A stretch of 64,000 nucleotides of DNA from Reichenbachiella sp. 5M10 (GCF_002742335.1 NZ_MDGR01000007.1:124001-188000), one strand, 5' to 3'; numbered from the stretch's first letter, positions 10,527-19,823 are shown. Program-made: numbers and translations. The notes: generated by a model from the letters alone, not told the origin.

Positions 10527-12856
10527 GGGCGTGGAGTAGCTTCGGGCTTCGGTGGAGAGTGATTGGGGTGTCGTGTGTGGCTGTGGTGTTGATCTATGGA
10601 TTGTACTTGGCGATCCCCCTGCCCGGGGAAAAACTAGCGCGTGACTATAGCCAAGTCATTCTTGCCCGTGACGGGAGTTTCTTGCGGGTGTATCTCAACA
10701 GCCAAGAGCAGTGGTGTTTGCCGCCGCAGCTGCAAACAGAAATCCCAGACAAGTTGAAAACGGCTGTGCTGACGTACGAAGATCAATACTTCGACCGTCA
10801 CTGGGGTGTCAACCCTGTGGCGGTCGTGCGAGCGGCCTATCTCAACGTCAAGCATCAGCGCGTCGTGAGTGGGGGGAGTACGCTGACCATGCAGCTGGCC
10901 CGTATGATTCTGGCTCAGCCAAGGACTCTGTACAACAAATTTCGGGAAGTGTTCCTTGCAATGAAAATCGAGGCACACTACTCCAAGCGTGAAATACTCC
11001 AAGAGTATTTGTCTCATGCGCCGTATGGCAGCAATGTTCGTGGTTACCTAGCTGCATCTTACCGCTTCTTTGGCAAAGAACCCAAACAGCTGACTTGGGG
11101 TGAAGCAGCGACCTTGGCGGTCTTGCCCAATGCCCCAGGCATGATTTTCCCCTCCAAAAATAGCGACAAACTGGAGCGTAAGCGCAACCAGTTGTTGAAA
11201 AGAATGTACGAACTGGAGATCATCGATGAGGAGACTTATGAGTTGACGTTGCTGGAGCGAACACCCGATGAGATGCTTCCTTTTCCGTTGGCGGCCCCCC
11301 ACCTGACCGATCGAATCCATGCTACTCATCACAGGGATATCGTGGAGACGACCATTGATACGGAGATACAGTACGAGACCAATTTTTTTGTACAGCAGCA
11401 TGCCGCCAAAATGAAGGAGATGGGGATCCGCAATGCTTGTGCGCTGGTCGTTGACAATCGTACAGGGCACGTGGTGAGCTATGTCGGCTCGCAGGATTAT
11501 CACAATCTCGACCAGGACGAACAGGGGAGGGTCGATGGCGTGGTGGCTACCCGTTCTTCAGGTTCGATACTCAAGCCATTTTTGTATGCTGCGGCCATCG
11601 ATGAGGGGATTGTACTCCCCCAAACGCTAATCAAGGACGTGCCGACTTATTTTGAGAGCTTCTCTCCGAGCAATGCTTCAGAGACCTTTCAGGGGGTTGT
11701 ACCGGCATCTACGGCGTTGATTCACTCGCTCAATGTCCCAGCAGTGCGTTTGCTCAATGCCTATGGAGTACAGAAGTTTTACAACATGCTAGAAGCGGCG
11801 GGTGTACAGTCTCTGTTTCGTCATGCGGATGACTATGGGTTGCCCTTGATACTAGGGGGAGCGGAGGTGAGTCCTTGGGACATGGCGCAGCTTTACCGGG
11901 GTTTGGCGCAGGGAGGGAGGTTTGCTCGGATTACGTACGACCCCAGCGAGGTACTCGAACCAGAGCAAGAGTTGGTCAGTGAAGCGGCTACCTTTCTGGT
12001 ACTGGACGAACTCAAAGAGTTGATTCGCCCTGGGTTGGAGTTTTATTGGAAGAAGTATGGTGATCAACGACCGCTGGCGTGGAAGACAGGTACTAGCTAT
12101 GGTCACAAAGACGCTTGGGCCGTGGGGACGTCACCTTGGTGGACGGTTGTCGTGTGGGTAGGCAATTTTGATGGCGAGTCCAACAAGAACCTGTCGGGAA
12201 TGGCGAGTGCAGGACCTCTGTTGTTCAACATAGCCAACATATTGCCAGAGGACTCCAAGGAGTTGTGGTTTGAAGAGAAAGCGGAGGATTTTGTGATGGT
12301 TCGGATCTGTGAGGAGACGGGTTTTTATGTGAGTTCGGCCTGCCCAAATACTATGGAAGTGAAGGCGCCTGTCCACATGAGGCCAATGAAAGTGTGTCCA
12401 TATCATCAGCGGTTCTTCATCGATCCATCGACGGGGTATGCCGTATGTTCGCGTTGTTGGGATGGACACCAAGCAGCAGCAGGCGTATTGAAGTTTACAC
12501 CAGATATCAACTATTATCTTCGTAAAAATGGAGTCATCGTGACGGAAGAGCCCATTCATAACCCCGCATGCCGCCAGTTGCAGGAGCATGGTATCTTACA
12601 GATTACCTATCCTGTAGATCGAGCCAATATTTTTTTGCCCAAGGATTTTGACGGTAGCCACCAACCCCTAATCGGCAGAGTAGCGACACAGTTTCCCGAT
12701 CGGGAGATGTTTTGGTATGTGGACGACTCCTTCGTCAGCAGCTCGGTGAGCAATCCATCCATGCCGCTATATCTGCGCGAAGGGCCTCACGTGCTCACAG
12801 TGGTAGATGCAGAAGGCAATCGAGATCAAGTGCGATTTTCGGTGAGTAGGAATTGA
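10523..12856 (+). CDS. pbpC: Penicillin-binding protein 1C, bifunctional transglycosylase/transpeptidase
   Basis: This 777-residue class A penicillin-binding protein has a single N-terminal membrane anchor (about residues 12-32). The GT51 glycosyltransferase domain has the catalytic glutamate in EDQYF (residues 86-90) and the GGSTLTMQLAR motif. The transpeptidase domain has SILK at 348-351, a downstream SLN triad and KTG at 521-523. The C-terminal part (about 585-777) resembles the PBP1C-specific domain and contains several cysteines. Both enzymatic centres look intact. It overlaps the macroglobulin gene by 4 bp, so the two are translationally coupled. It probably repairs peptidoglycan. Confidence 0.96.
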   Translation: MRAWSSFGLRWRVIGVSCVAVVLIYGLYLAIPLPGEKLARDYSQVILARDGSFLRVYLNSQEQWCLPPQLQTEIPDKLKTAVLTYEDQYFDRHWGVNPVAVVRAAYLNVKHQRVVSGGSTLTMQLARMILAQPRTLYNKFREVFLAMKIEAHYSKREILQEYLSHAPYGSNVRGYLAASYRFFGKEPKQLTWGEAATLAVLPNAPGMIFPSKNSDKLERKRNQLLKRMYELEIIDEETYELTLLERTPDEMLPFPLAAPHLTDRIHATHHRDIVETTIDTEIQYETNFFVQQHAAKMKEMGIRNACALVVDNRTGHVVSYVGSQDYHNLDQDEQGRVDGVVATRSSGSILKPFLYAAAIDEGIVLPQTLIKDVPTYFESFSPSNASETFQGVVPASTALIHSLNVPAVRLLNAYGVQKFYNMLEAAGVQSLFRHADDYGLPLILGGAEVSPWDMAQLYRGLAQGGRFARITYDPSEVLEPEQELVSEAATFLVLDELKELIRPGLEFYWKKYGDQRPLAWKTGTSYGHKDAWAVGTSPWWTVVVWVGNFDGESNKNLSGMASAGPLLFNIANILPEDSKELWFEEKAEDFVMVRICEETGFYVSSACPNTMEVKAPVHMRPMKVCPYHQRFFIDPSTGYAVCSRCWDGHQAAAGVLKFTPDINYYLRKNGVIVTEEPIHNPACRQLQEHGILQITYPVDRANIFLPKDFDGSHQPLIGRVATQFPDREMFWYVDDSFVSSSVSNPSMPLYLREGPHVLTVVDAEGNRDQVRFSVSRN

Positions 12857-12949
12857 CTTGAAGGTAAATCATAGATAATTCTCCCGATCGTTTCGATATG
12901 TCAGAGGACATGATTAGTATTGATAAATTTTGAAAAAAGTATACAACCG

Positions 12950-13693
12950 ATGAAAACAAAAATCACATCCTTATTGGCACTAGTTGCCCTATTGTACAGC
13001 TGTACTCCCAAAGAAACGCAAAGCACGGAAACCCCAGAGGAGGTCGCCGAGAGCATCGCCGAAGCAACCGAAGAGGTGACAACAGGAGCAGTATGTGTTT
13101 GGGATCAAGTCTCTGTCCGACAAAACCCAGGCCCCAAAGAAAAATACCTGACAGCGCTGAGTGTGGGAGAGTCTCTGATGTATCTAGGGGTGGATTCCCT
13201 TTCGGGAAAAAGAACCTATGCCAAAGTACAACTCAACGATGAAACCGTAGGGTGGACGCTCAAGGATTTTTTGGTAATGGAAGCCAAACCTGCTGTGGTC
13301 GTGCGGGATGCGAGTATCTATTCTCGCCCAGATTTGTTGACCAAAAAGGATCTCTCATTTGCAGCTATGGATATCGTAGCAAGTATTGAGACCGAAGGTG
13401 ATTGGATGCAAGTACGGGGCAAACGATCGGATGGGAAATGGATGGACGAAGGCTGGATCAAGGCCGACAACATTTCATTCAACGACATTGATATCGCTAC
13501 GGCGAAATTTGCCAAAGGAGCGTTGAGCCTTGAGGGCAAAGAAGAAAAGATGGCTGCACTTCAGGAGATCATTGAAAACACAGATCTAGAGAGTTCTAGT
13601 TTCATGTCCAGCTTGGTAGTACAACTCACCGAATTGGCAGAACAAGAAGCTCCTATAGAGAGTGATACGACAGTAGTCGAGGAGGGAGAATAA
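12950..13693 (+). CDS. SH3-like domain lipoprotein
   Basis: I prefer the ATG at 12950 to the in-frame TTG at 12920. It gives a lipoprotein signal peptide with the lipidated cysteine at residue 18 (LLYSC). The mature protein starts with a low-complexity Glu/Thr-rich linker, then has two bacterial SH3-like segments, one around 'VSVRQNPGPKEKYLTALSVGESL' and a second around 'ASIYSRPDLLTKKDLSFAAMDIV'. Such domains often bind peptidoglycan or peptides at the cell surface. The C-terminus is helical and acidic. It lies 94 bp downstream of pbpC on the same strand, which fits an envelope role. The exact function is unknown. Confidence 0.75.
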   Translation: MKTKITSLLALVALLYSCTPKETQSTETPEEVAESIAEATEEVTTGAVCVWDQVSVRQNPGPKEKYLTALSVGESLMYLGVDSLSGKRTYAKVQLNDETVGWTLKDFLVMEAKPAVVVRDASIYSRPDLLTKKDLSFAAMDIVASIETEGDWMQVRGKRSDGKWMDEGWIKADNISFNDIDIATAKFAKGALSLEGKEEKMAALQEIIENTDLESSSFMSSLVVQLTELAEQEAPIESDTTVVEEGE

Positions 13694-13722
13694 ACCCAAC
13701 GAACCATAATAGTACAGACTTC

Positions 13723-14820
13723 ATGGAACTAGCCTCCTACGGTCAGGAAGATCTCCGTGAGATCATAGATCACTTCGTCTACGACGGGCAGGTGGAGGAC
13801 ATTCGTCCGTTTGGAAGTGGACATATCAACGATACCTACCGTGTATTCAACACGGATTCGTCGCTGGATGATTATCTCTTGCAACGGATTAATCACCATG
13901 TGTTTGCGGATGTCAAAGGGATGATGGATAATATCCATCAAGTGACCGAGCATATCCGGCATCACCCTTCGACGGACTGGACTCAAGAGACACTGCAACT
14001 CCATGCTAGCACGGCGAGTGAATGGTATACCATGTATAGAGGGGCCTATTGGAGGATGTTCGACTTCAGAAAGAACACCAAGAGCTATGATTTGGTGGAG
14101 ACTGCGGAGCAGGCTTATCAAGGTGCTAGGGCTTTTGGTGTTTTTTTTCGATTGTTGTCAGACTTGCCAGTAGAGCAACTGACGATGACCCTGCCGGAAT
14201 TTCATAATATCATTTTGAGATTGAGGACGTTGGAGGGAGCGGTAAAGGAAGATACAGAGGGAAGAGCCAGAGAGGTACAGGCAGAGATCTACTATGCACG
14301 GAGCATTGCAGACCAGATGTGTCAGATTGAGCACTTGAAACAAGCCAACCATCTACCGCTACGTGTCACTCACAACGACACCAAGTTCAACAATGTGCTG
14401 CTTGATGCTCACGATCGGGGAGTTTGTGTCATCGATCTTGATACCGTCATGCCAGGTGTGATCCACTATGATTTTGGAGACGGCATTCGGACGAGTGCCA
14501 ATACTGCGCAGGAAGATGAGTCAGATCTCGCCTGTGTACAGTTGGACTTGGACAAGTTTGAAGCTTTTGCATCGGGATATCTCGAGGTGACGAGAGATGT
14601 GCTGACACCAACCGAGATTGAGTACCTAGGAATGTCTGGAGCCTTGATGTCCTACTTGATGGCGGTGCGGTTTCTCACGGATTATCTACAAGGTGACCGA
14701 TACTATAAGACAACTCATCCTCTCCACAATCTCGATCGTGCCCGGTGTCAGCTGGAGCTCACTCGGCAAATTCTCGCTCAGCAGGAGGCGCTCAATCACA
14801 TCATACGAAGAAAGGTATAG
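13723..14820 (+). CDS. Phosphotransferase of the N-acetylhexosamine 1-kinase (NahK-like) family
   Basis: This 365-residue cytoplasmic protein has the choline-kinase/aminoglycoside phosphotransferase fold. The catalytic loop is HNDTKFNN (residues 217-224, Asp219 as base) and the Mg2+ loop is DLDTVMPG from residue 238. The exact wording 'HNDTKxNNVL ... VIDLDTVMPG ... YDFGDxIR' matches NahK, the bifidobacterial N-acetylhexosamine 1-kinase, more closely than drug kinases. The reaction would be phosphorylation of an amino sugar at C1, possibly GlcNAc recycled from wall material, given the upstream wall gene. The substrate is inference. It lies 29 bp after the SH3 lipoprotein. Confidence 0.8.
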   Translation: MELASYGQEDLREIIDHFVYDGQVEDIRPFGSGHINDTYRVFNTDSSLDDYLLQRINHHVFADVKGMMDNIHQVTEHIRHHPSTDWTQETLQLHASTASEWYTMYRGAYWRMFDFRKNTKSYDLVETAEQAYQGARAFGVFFRLLSDLPVEQLTMTLPEFHNIILRLRTLEGAVKEDTEGRAREVQAEIYYARSIADQMCQIEHLKQANHLPLRVTHNDTKFNNVLLDAHDRGVCVIDLDTVMPGVIHYDFGDGIRTSANTAQEDESDLACVQLDLDKFEAFASGYLEVTRDVLTPTEIEYLGMSGALMSYLMAVRFLTDYLQGDRYYKTTHPLHNLDRARCQLELTRQILAQQEALNHIIRRKV

Positions 14821-14957
14821 TGTCCGCTTGTCTGTCGGCATGAAATGACCGTTCATCGAAGGATAAGTGTCATTCAACGAAGGTTATGAGAAGGTAGGAC
14901 ACTCTAACCCTACATAAGAAATCAAAAAGATGATTTTTGTAGTATAAAGGAAGTCTT

Positions 14958-15377
14958 ATGAAGCAAGGAGGTCCACTGTCGGTTCTATTCATTGATGACG
15001 ATACGATTGAGCGAATGAAGTTCAACCGGGCGGTTAGTACATTGCCTTTGGAGGTTAAAATAACAGAAGCAAAGAATGGAGAAGAGGCTTTGCAATTGCT
15101 AGAGACTAAGACAAATCTCCCTGATGTGATTTTGCTGGATTTGAATATGCCCAGGATTAGTGGTATAGAGTTTTTGACTCGGCTAAAAAGCGATGAAACG
15201 CTTCGTTATATCCCAACCATCGTAGTGACTACATCTAATAATAAAAAAGATTTGCTCACATGCTACACCATAGGAATCGCTGGCTATATTCTAAAGCCCC
15301 TCAAATATGAAGAGTACGTGACGGTAATAGGTAAGGTACTGGCCTATTGGGATGCCAGTGAAACCATTCGTCAGTAG
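14958..15377 (+). CDS. CheY-like single-domain response regulator
   Basis: This 139-residue receiver has all phosphotransfer residues: the acidic pocket (Asp13-Asp15), the phosphoacceptor Asp61 in LLDLNMP, the conserved Thr in VVTTS and the Lys in LKPLKY. There is no output domain. It resembles the Rcp1-type receivers often paired with PAS kinases. It ends only 4 bp before the H-NOX gene, so it is probably the first gene of the five-gene H-NOX signalling operon. It could serve as phosphate sink, competitor or regulator of protein interactions. Confidence 0.92.
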   Translation: MKQGGPLSVLFIDDDTIERMKFNRAVSTLPLEVKITEAKNGEEALQLLETKTNLPDVILLDLNMPRISGIEFLTRLKSDETLRYIPTIVVTTSNNKKDLLTCYTIGIAGYILKPLKYEEYVTVIGKVLAYWDASETIRQ

Positions 15378-15381
15378 CATT

Positions 15382-15936
15382 ATGAAAGGAATTGTCTTTA
15401 CGGAGTTTTTGGTCATGGTCGAAAGCAAATTTGGTTTGGAGGCCGTGGATCACATCATTCAATGTTCAGAATTGCCTAATGGAGGAGCCTATACGTCGAT
15501 CGGGACGTATGATTTTGGAGAGATGCAACGCTTGATTGAACACCTCAGCCTTTATACAGAATTGTCCAAAGATGACTTGATTTATGCCTTTGGGATGCAT
15601 TTTTTTCAGTATCTTAAAGGGAATTATCCATACCTCTTCAAAATGTATGAAACACCTGTAGCGTTTATTAGTTCAGTCGAGGATCATATTCATGTCCAAG
15701 TAAGAAAGATATACCCACAGGCGCAATTGCCATCATTTGAAGTAATAGAGCATAGTGATACAAAGCTGACACTCGTCTACCGCTCGCCAAAGGGGTTTTA
15801 CAAGTTTGCAGAAGCCTTGATCCGCCAGACTTTTTGTCACTACAATGAAACATGTGAGGTCAGCTACAAGCTCATGAAAGAGGATGGAACACAAGTTAAG
15901 TTTAATGTTTTTCATCATGGGGACCGACCAAATTGA
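15382..15936 (+). CDS. H-NOX haem-based nitric oxide/oxygen sensor protein
   Basis: This stand-alone H-NOX domain of 184 residues starts at ATG 15382 with the family-typical 'MKGIVFTEFLVMVESKFG'. The proximal haem ligand is His104 in IHVQV. It precedes 'YPQAQLPSF', which aligns with the 'FPEMRPPSF' segment after the ligand in other H-NOX proteins. The haem propionate motif normally reads YxSxR but here is YRSPK (Tyr133, Ser135, Lys137), a conservative Arg-to-Lys change. The protein would bind NO in the cytoplasm and control the kinase encoded next, whose start overlaps this gene by 20 bp. This operon layout matches known H-NOX/HnoK pairs. Confidence 0.92.
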   Translation: MKGIVFTEFLVMVESKFGLEAVDHIIQCSELPNGGAYTSIGTYDFGEMQRLIEHLSLYTELSKDDLIYAFGMHFFQYLKGNYPYLFKMYETPVAFISSVEDHIHVQVRKIYPQAQLPSFEVIEHSDTKLTLVYRSPKGFYKFAEALIRQTFCHYNETCEVSYKLMKEDGTQVKFNVFHHGDRPN

Positions 15937-17896
15937 GTTATTGAAAAGAGCATTAGAGAGAGAAAAAAGAGCGAGAAAAGAGGCTGAGAAAATTTTGGAA
16001 GAGAAGTCTCTTGAACTATCCGAGGTAAGTCAAAAGTTAAAAGTAGCCAACCGCCTATCTAGCAACGAAAGCCTATCAATGGCAGAGTCGGAGCTTAATT
16101 TTTCATTTTTACCAGAAGCATATATCAAAACAGATTTGAACGGTAGCGTTCTTGAAATGAATCAATCGGCCGTGGAAATATTAGGGTTTGATATTCGAGT
16201 AAGCCCAATTAATGTTACGGATTTGATTTATAGAGATGATTACCTGTATGCCGTAAATAGTTTTAAAAGCCTGCTCAAGTGGGGTACGTTTTCGGACTAT
16301 GTAGCTCGGGTATATGTCAAGCAAGGCCCTCCTAAACTAGTGCATATAAATGCGAACCTCATCTATGATGATCAAAATGAACCTTCTTTTGCAGAGGGGG
16401 TTATTAGGGATATCACAGAGAAATCTAAGGTGCGTAAGTTTATTGAAGAACAGCAGGCAGAACTTTCTTCCATAGTGAATTATGCTCCGTTTGGGATTAT
16501 TTTGACAGAAAGAGGAACCTTGAAAAAGTTCAACAAGTCCTTTCAAGAAATGATTGGCTATTCTGCATCTGAACTCAATGGAATGGATTCATTGAAATTC
16601 ATATTGCCAGAGGATATTGAACGTATAGTCCAAGTACAGAATGACATGGACGCTGGTAGAATAAAGCACGGAGATTTTTTGCAGCAGCTGTGTAAGAAAG
16701 ACGGAGAGCTAGTCAGTGTGCGGGTCAATGTGACTACTATACCGGATGAGAATGGATTGCCCAAATATCGCCTCTCAGTCATAGAGGATATCACTGAGAA
16801 AGTGAACCAAAGTGCATTGGTGCAAGAACAAAAAGAACAGCTAGAGACCATTTATGAGCATTCCCCACTGGGAATCGCTTTGTCTGATCAGGGTAGGTTG
16901 ATGAAGGTTAATCAAGCTTTTTGTGATTTGCTAGGATATACTGCTGAGGAAGTACTGGCCTTGACTTTTATGGATTTTACGTTTGATGAAGATTTGCTTG
17001 AGTCGGGTAGGGGTTATCAAAGAATGATCAAAGGTGAAATAGATAAGTTCACCTTGAAAAAAAAATATATACGAAAAGATGGTGGAGTACTGTACGCAAA
17101 GACCAACATAAGTGCAGTGAGAGATGAACAAGGCAATATCAAATATGAAGTAGTGGTCATCGAAGATGTCTCTGAACAAGAGTCTGCGGAGCGCCAAAGA
17201 AATGCTCTGATGCTACAGCTCGAAAGGAGTAATCAGGAACTCAACGAGTATGCTCATGTCGTATCCCATGATCTTAAATCCCCGTTGCGTAGCGTTTCTA
17301 CTCTGGTCAGTTGGATCAAACAGGACTGTGAAAACCTGAGTGATACCGATGTGCACAAGAATCTCGATCTCATAGAGGCCACTGCGGAGAGGATGGAAGA
17401 TCTTATCAACGGTATTTTGACTTATTCAGAGATTTCTAGTGGAGTAGAGCGTGAAGACTTTGTCTCCGTTGATCAAGTCGTACGAGGGCTAATCGAGACT
17501 TTGTATATTCCTAAGCATGTCGAATTGACCATAGCAAAAGCACTTCCGCGCATCAAGGCGGATGAGATCAGAGTGCAGCAGTTGTTTCAAAACCTAATGA
17601 GCAATGCGATCAACTATTGTGATCAGAAGCAAGGGAAGGTGGAAATAGATTATATTGAAGAAGGAGAACACTATGTGTTTTCTATTCGGGACAATGGAGA
17701 AGGAATACCGAAAGAATACCACGAAAAAATTTTTGGAATATTCCAATCTTTGAATACCGATGAGAATAGAGAATCAACAGGTATAGGTCTGTCTATTGTC
17801 AAAAAGATAGTGGACTTGTATGATGGGGAAGTTTACCTAGATAGTGGCGTGGGGGTAGGGACGACATTTTTTGTGAAATTGAAAAAGCCATTTTGA
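15917..17896 (+). CDS. H-NOX-associated multi-PAS sensor histidine kinase
   Basis: I chose the ATG at 15917 (MGTDQIELLKRALEREKRAR). It opens an alpha-helical coiled coil common at the start of this kinase type and overlaps the H-NOX gene by 20 bp. There is no signal peptide or membrane segment, so the 660-residue kinase is cytoplasmic. Three PAS/PAC units lie around residues 55-175, 180-300 and 305-430. The HisKA domain has phospho-acceptor His451 in VVSHDLKSP. The ATPase domain has the N box (NLMSNAINY), DNGEGIP and GIGLSIVKKI. Its activity is probably gated by the H-NOX protein; the phosphate would pass to the Hpt protein or receivers of the same operon. Confidence 0.93.
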   Translation: MGTDQIELLKRALEREKRARKEAEKILEEKSLELSEVSQKLKVANRLSSNESLSMAESELNFSFLPEAYIKTDLNGSVLEMNQSAVEILGFDIRVSPINVTDLIYRDDYLYAVNSFKSLLKWGTFSDYVARVYVKQGPPKLVHINANLIYDDQNEPSFAEGVIRDITEKSKVRKFIEEQQAELSSIVNYAPFGIILTERGTLKKFNKSFQEMIGYSASELNGMDSLKFILPEDIERIVQVQNDMDAGRIKHGDFLQQLCKKDGELVSVRVNVTTIPDENGLPKYRLSVIEDITEKVNQSALVQEQKEQLETIYEHSPLGIALSDQGRLMKVNQAFCDLLGYTAEEVLALTFMDFTFDEDLLESGRGYQRMIKGEIDKFTLKKKYIRKDGGVLYAKTNISAVRDEQGNIKYEVVVIEDVSEQESAERQRNALMLQLERSNQELNEYAHVVSHDLKSPLRSVSTLVSWIKQDCENLSDTDVHKNLDLIEATAERMEDLINGILTYSEISSGVEREDFVSVDQVVRGLIETLYIPKHVELTIAKALPRIKADEIRVQQLFQNLMSNAINYCDQKQGKVEIDYIEEGEHYVFSIRDNGEGIPKEYHEKIFGIFQSLNTDENRESTGIGLSIVKKIVDLYDGEVYLDSGVGVGTTFFVKLKKPF

Positions 17897-17899
17897 GAA

Positions 17900-18217
17900 A
17901 TGACGAGTAAACCCAATATGTCCAACATACAAGCCATGTCACGAGGGAATAAAACGTTTGAGGACGCTTTGTTGACCGTGGTACGGCAGGAACTGCCAGA
18001 AGAAATTTTGGTGTTTGAAGAGTGTATTGCACATTTGAGATGGATGGATGCGGCAGAGTGTGTGCACAAAATCAAACACAAAATAAGTTTGCTGGGGATG
18101 GAGGAGGCTTTTCTCCGTGCCGAGGAGTATGAAAACCAACTAAAGAAAGGGGAGAGTTTTGGAGAAGTTGAATTTAGAAAACTGTTGGATAGTATGAAGA
18201 CGTTTTTAGAATTGTAA
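17900..18217 (+). CDS. Hpt domain phosphotransfer protein
   Basis: This small helical protein of 105 residues carries the histidine phosphotransfer motif VHKIKHKISLLG, with His56 as the expected phosphorylation site followed by the conserved Lys and Gly spacing. It starts 3 bp after the kinase and ends 10 bp before the LytTR regulator. Its place between the two fits a His-Asp-His-Asp relay in which it shuttles phosphate between receivers. It could start slightly later, at the ATG at 17918 or 17936. Confidence 0.85.
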   Translation: MTSKPNMSNIQAMSRGNKTFEDALLTVVRQELPEEILVFEECIAHLRWMDAAECVHKIKHKISLLGMEEAFLRAEEYENQLKKGESFGEVEFRKLLDSMKTFLEL

Positions 18218-18227
18218 ACCAACGACT

Positions 18228-18953
18228 ATGAAATGTATAGTGATTGACGATGATCAGACGGCACGGCTGATTCTCAACCAGTATTGTTCGGAATTGCCCG
18301 TTTTGAATTTGGTAGAGGAGTTTCCCAATGCGATACAAGCGATCAAGTACCTCAATGAACAGGATGTGGATTTGATTTTTTTGGACATCCATATGCCAGA
18401 TTTTTCAGGATTTGATTTTATTCAAACACTGAAAAAGACCCCTAGAGTTATCTTGACGACCTCTGACTCTAGTCTTGCCCTAGATGCCTTTGAGTACGAC
18501 TGTATCGTGGACTATCTAGTCAAACCTATTGCTTTCGAAAGATTTGAACGAGCGGTAGAGAAAGTAAAACAGATGCGACCACAGAAGGAGAAGACCGAAC
18601 AACAACAAAAGGCAACGGGGCATGTGGATTCTGGCGAGATGCCAGGGGAATTTTTTGTCAATATAGACCGGACACTGATCAAAATAGAAACCGATTCGGT
18701 AAAATCCATCGAAGGGAAAGGGGACTATATCTACATCAAGACTACCGAAAAGGAGTATAAGGTACACTCAACCCTCAAGAAGATTTTAGAGAAATTGCCA
18801 GATAGCATGTTCTTGCAAGTACATCGTTCACATATCATCAATATGACAAAGATTGTTGATATTGAGTTCAATAGTATAGTCATCGGTGAAGATGTGATTC
18901 CTATCAGTCGCTCCAAGCGACCCGAGCTCATGAGGCGCTTGAACCTTCTCTAA
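18228..18953 (+). CDS. LytTR-family DNA-binding response regulator
   Basis: This 241-residue regulator has an N-terminal receiver (Asp7-Asp9 pocket, phosphoacceptor Asp53 in FLDIHMPDFSG, Lys in YLVKPI). A charged Gln/Glu/Lys linker at about residues 118-137 joins it to a LytTR DNA-binding domain from about 140 to the end, with the typical 'KGDYIYIKTTEKEYKVHSTLKKILEKLP...QVHRSHIINMTKI' pattern. It is the likely output of the H-NOX relay. Target sites cannot be deduced from this window, although the neighbouring secreted genes at 19148 and 22048 are candidates. Confidence 0.93.
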   Translation: MKCIVIDDDQTARLILNQYCSELPVLNLVEEFPNAIQAIKYLNEQDVDLIFLDIHMPDFSGFDFIQTLKKTPRVILTTSDSSLALDAFEYDCIVDYLVKPIAFERFERAVEKVKQMRPQKEKTEQQQKATGHVDSGEMPGEFFVNIDRTLIKIETDSVKSIEGKGDYIYIKTTEKEYKVHSTLKKILEKLPDSMFLQVHRSHIINMTKIVDIEFNSIVIGEDVIPISRSKRPELMRRLNLL

Positions 18954-19097
18954 ACCTGTAGGTCAACTCAATGCTGTTTTTTTGATGTTTGTCGACCGAT
19001 GAATGGTGAGACATCAATCTACTGGTTTATTTTTCCCATTGACCGATACTAAACAGCGGCTTACCGTTAGTTGATCGATTGTGTTTTTCAACACCCC

Positions 19098-19105
19098 TAT
19101 GTTTG
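19098..19105 (+). promoter_or_regulatory. Possible Bacteroidota -7 promoter element
   Basis: TATGTTTG fits the Bacteroidota -7 consensus TAnnTTTG and lies 42 bp before the secreted protein gene at 19148. A TTG at 19079-19081 could be part of the -33 element, but the spacing is shorter than usual. Confidence 0.3.
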
Positions 19106-19147
19106 AAGAGTATTTAAAATATAGATATTCAAAAAACGTAGCTTATC

Positions 19148-19780
19148 ATGGAACGAATTAAAGGGGTGCTCACAATGATTCTCATACTCACGGTACAGGG
19201 TGTATGGGCACAAGATTACAACGATACAAATGTTGCCTTATCTCAGTTGGATGTGAAAGTGCCCGAAGCGGCTATTAGCGAGATCTATGAGGCTTATGCA
19301 GATACCGAAGCAAATTCAACCTTTGTGGGTATGACTACTGACTCTCTGGTAGGTAGACATGCTGAGATTGGTTTGTACGCCTTGAAGGATACGGGTGACA
19401 ATACTCTATATCTAAACCTTACAAGTGAGTCGGGAGGAGTTGGATCTGGTTTTGATGTGGAACGTTGTGTCGACGTGCAGTTTGAGCCAGGTAGTACCTT
19501 TCCTAGGCATATGAATTTAAAAATCACACCGCAAGGACATGGTAGAATTGTAAACAGAGCGGAGGTCAATACGGGTACAGAAGCTATCATGGAGGGAGTA
19601 GCCTTGGGGACAACTACACCTATTGGCACAGATGTACTACTCGTCAGAGAGTGTGTATGCTCTGATGACGAAAATTATGGTGTTAGGTTGATTTACACTT
19701 TGGAGAGAACGGGCACTTTTTTAGCCAGTCAAGTGGAGGAGTTTCAAGCGACCATCCGGTATACAATATCTGACTTATAA
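19148..19780 (+). CDS. Secreted protein of unknown family, probably beta-rich
   Basis: I do not recognise a family. The 210-residue product starts with a clear signal peptide ending in VWAQ. The mature part is rich in alternating hydrophobic and polar residues, Gly, Thr and Val, suggesting a beta-sandwich. It has three cysteines (one in DVERCVD, two in ECVCSDD). The pattern recalls surface or pilus-type subunits, but no motif proves this. It is separated from the H-NOX operon by 195 bp and precedes a PAS kinase by 43 bp. Together with the secreted protein at 22048 it brackets that kinase and its receiver. Confidence 0.65.
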   Translation: MERIKGVLTMILILTVQGVWAQDYNDTNVALSQLDVKVPEAAISEIYEAYADTEANSTFVGMTTDSLVGRHAEIGLYALKDTGDNTLYLNLTSESGGVGSGFDVERCVDVQFEPGSTFPRHMNLKITPQGHGRIVNRAEVNTGTEAIMEGVALGTTTPIGTDVLLVRECVCSDDENYGVRLIYTLERTGTFLASQVEEFQATIRYTISDL

Positions 19781-19823
19781 GATTTTATTACACTCACAGT
19801 TTTGTTTCACCCAGTCTATAAAT

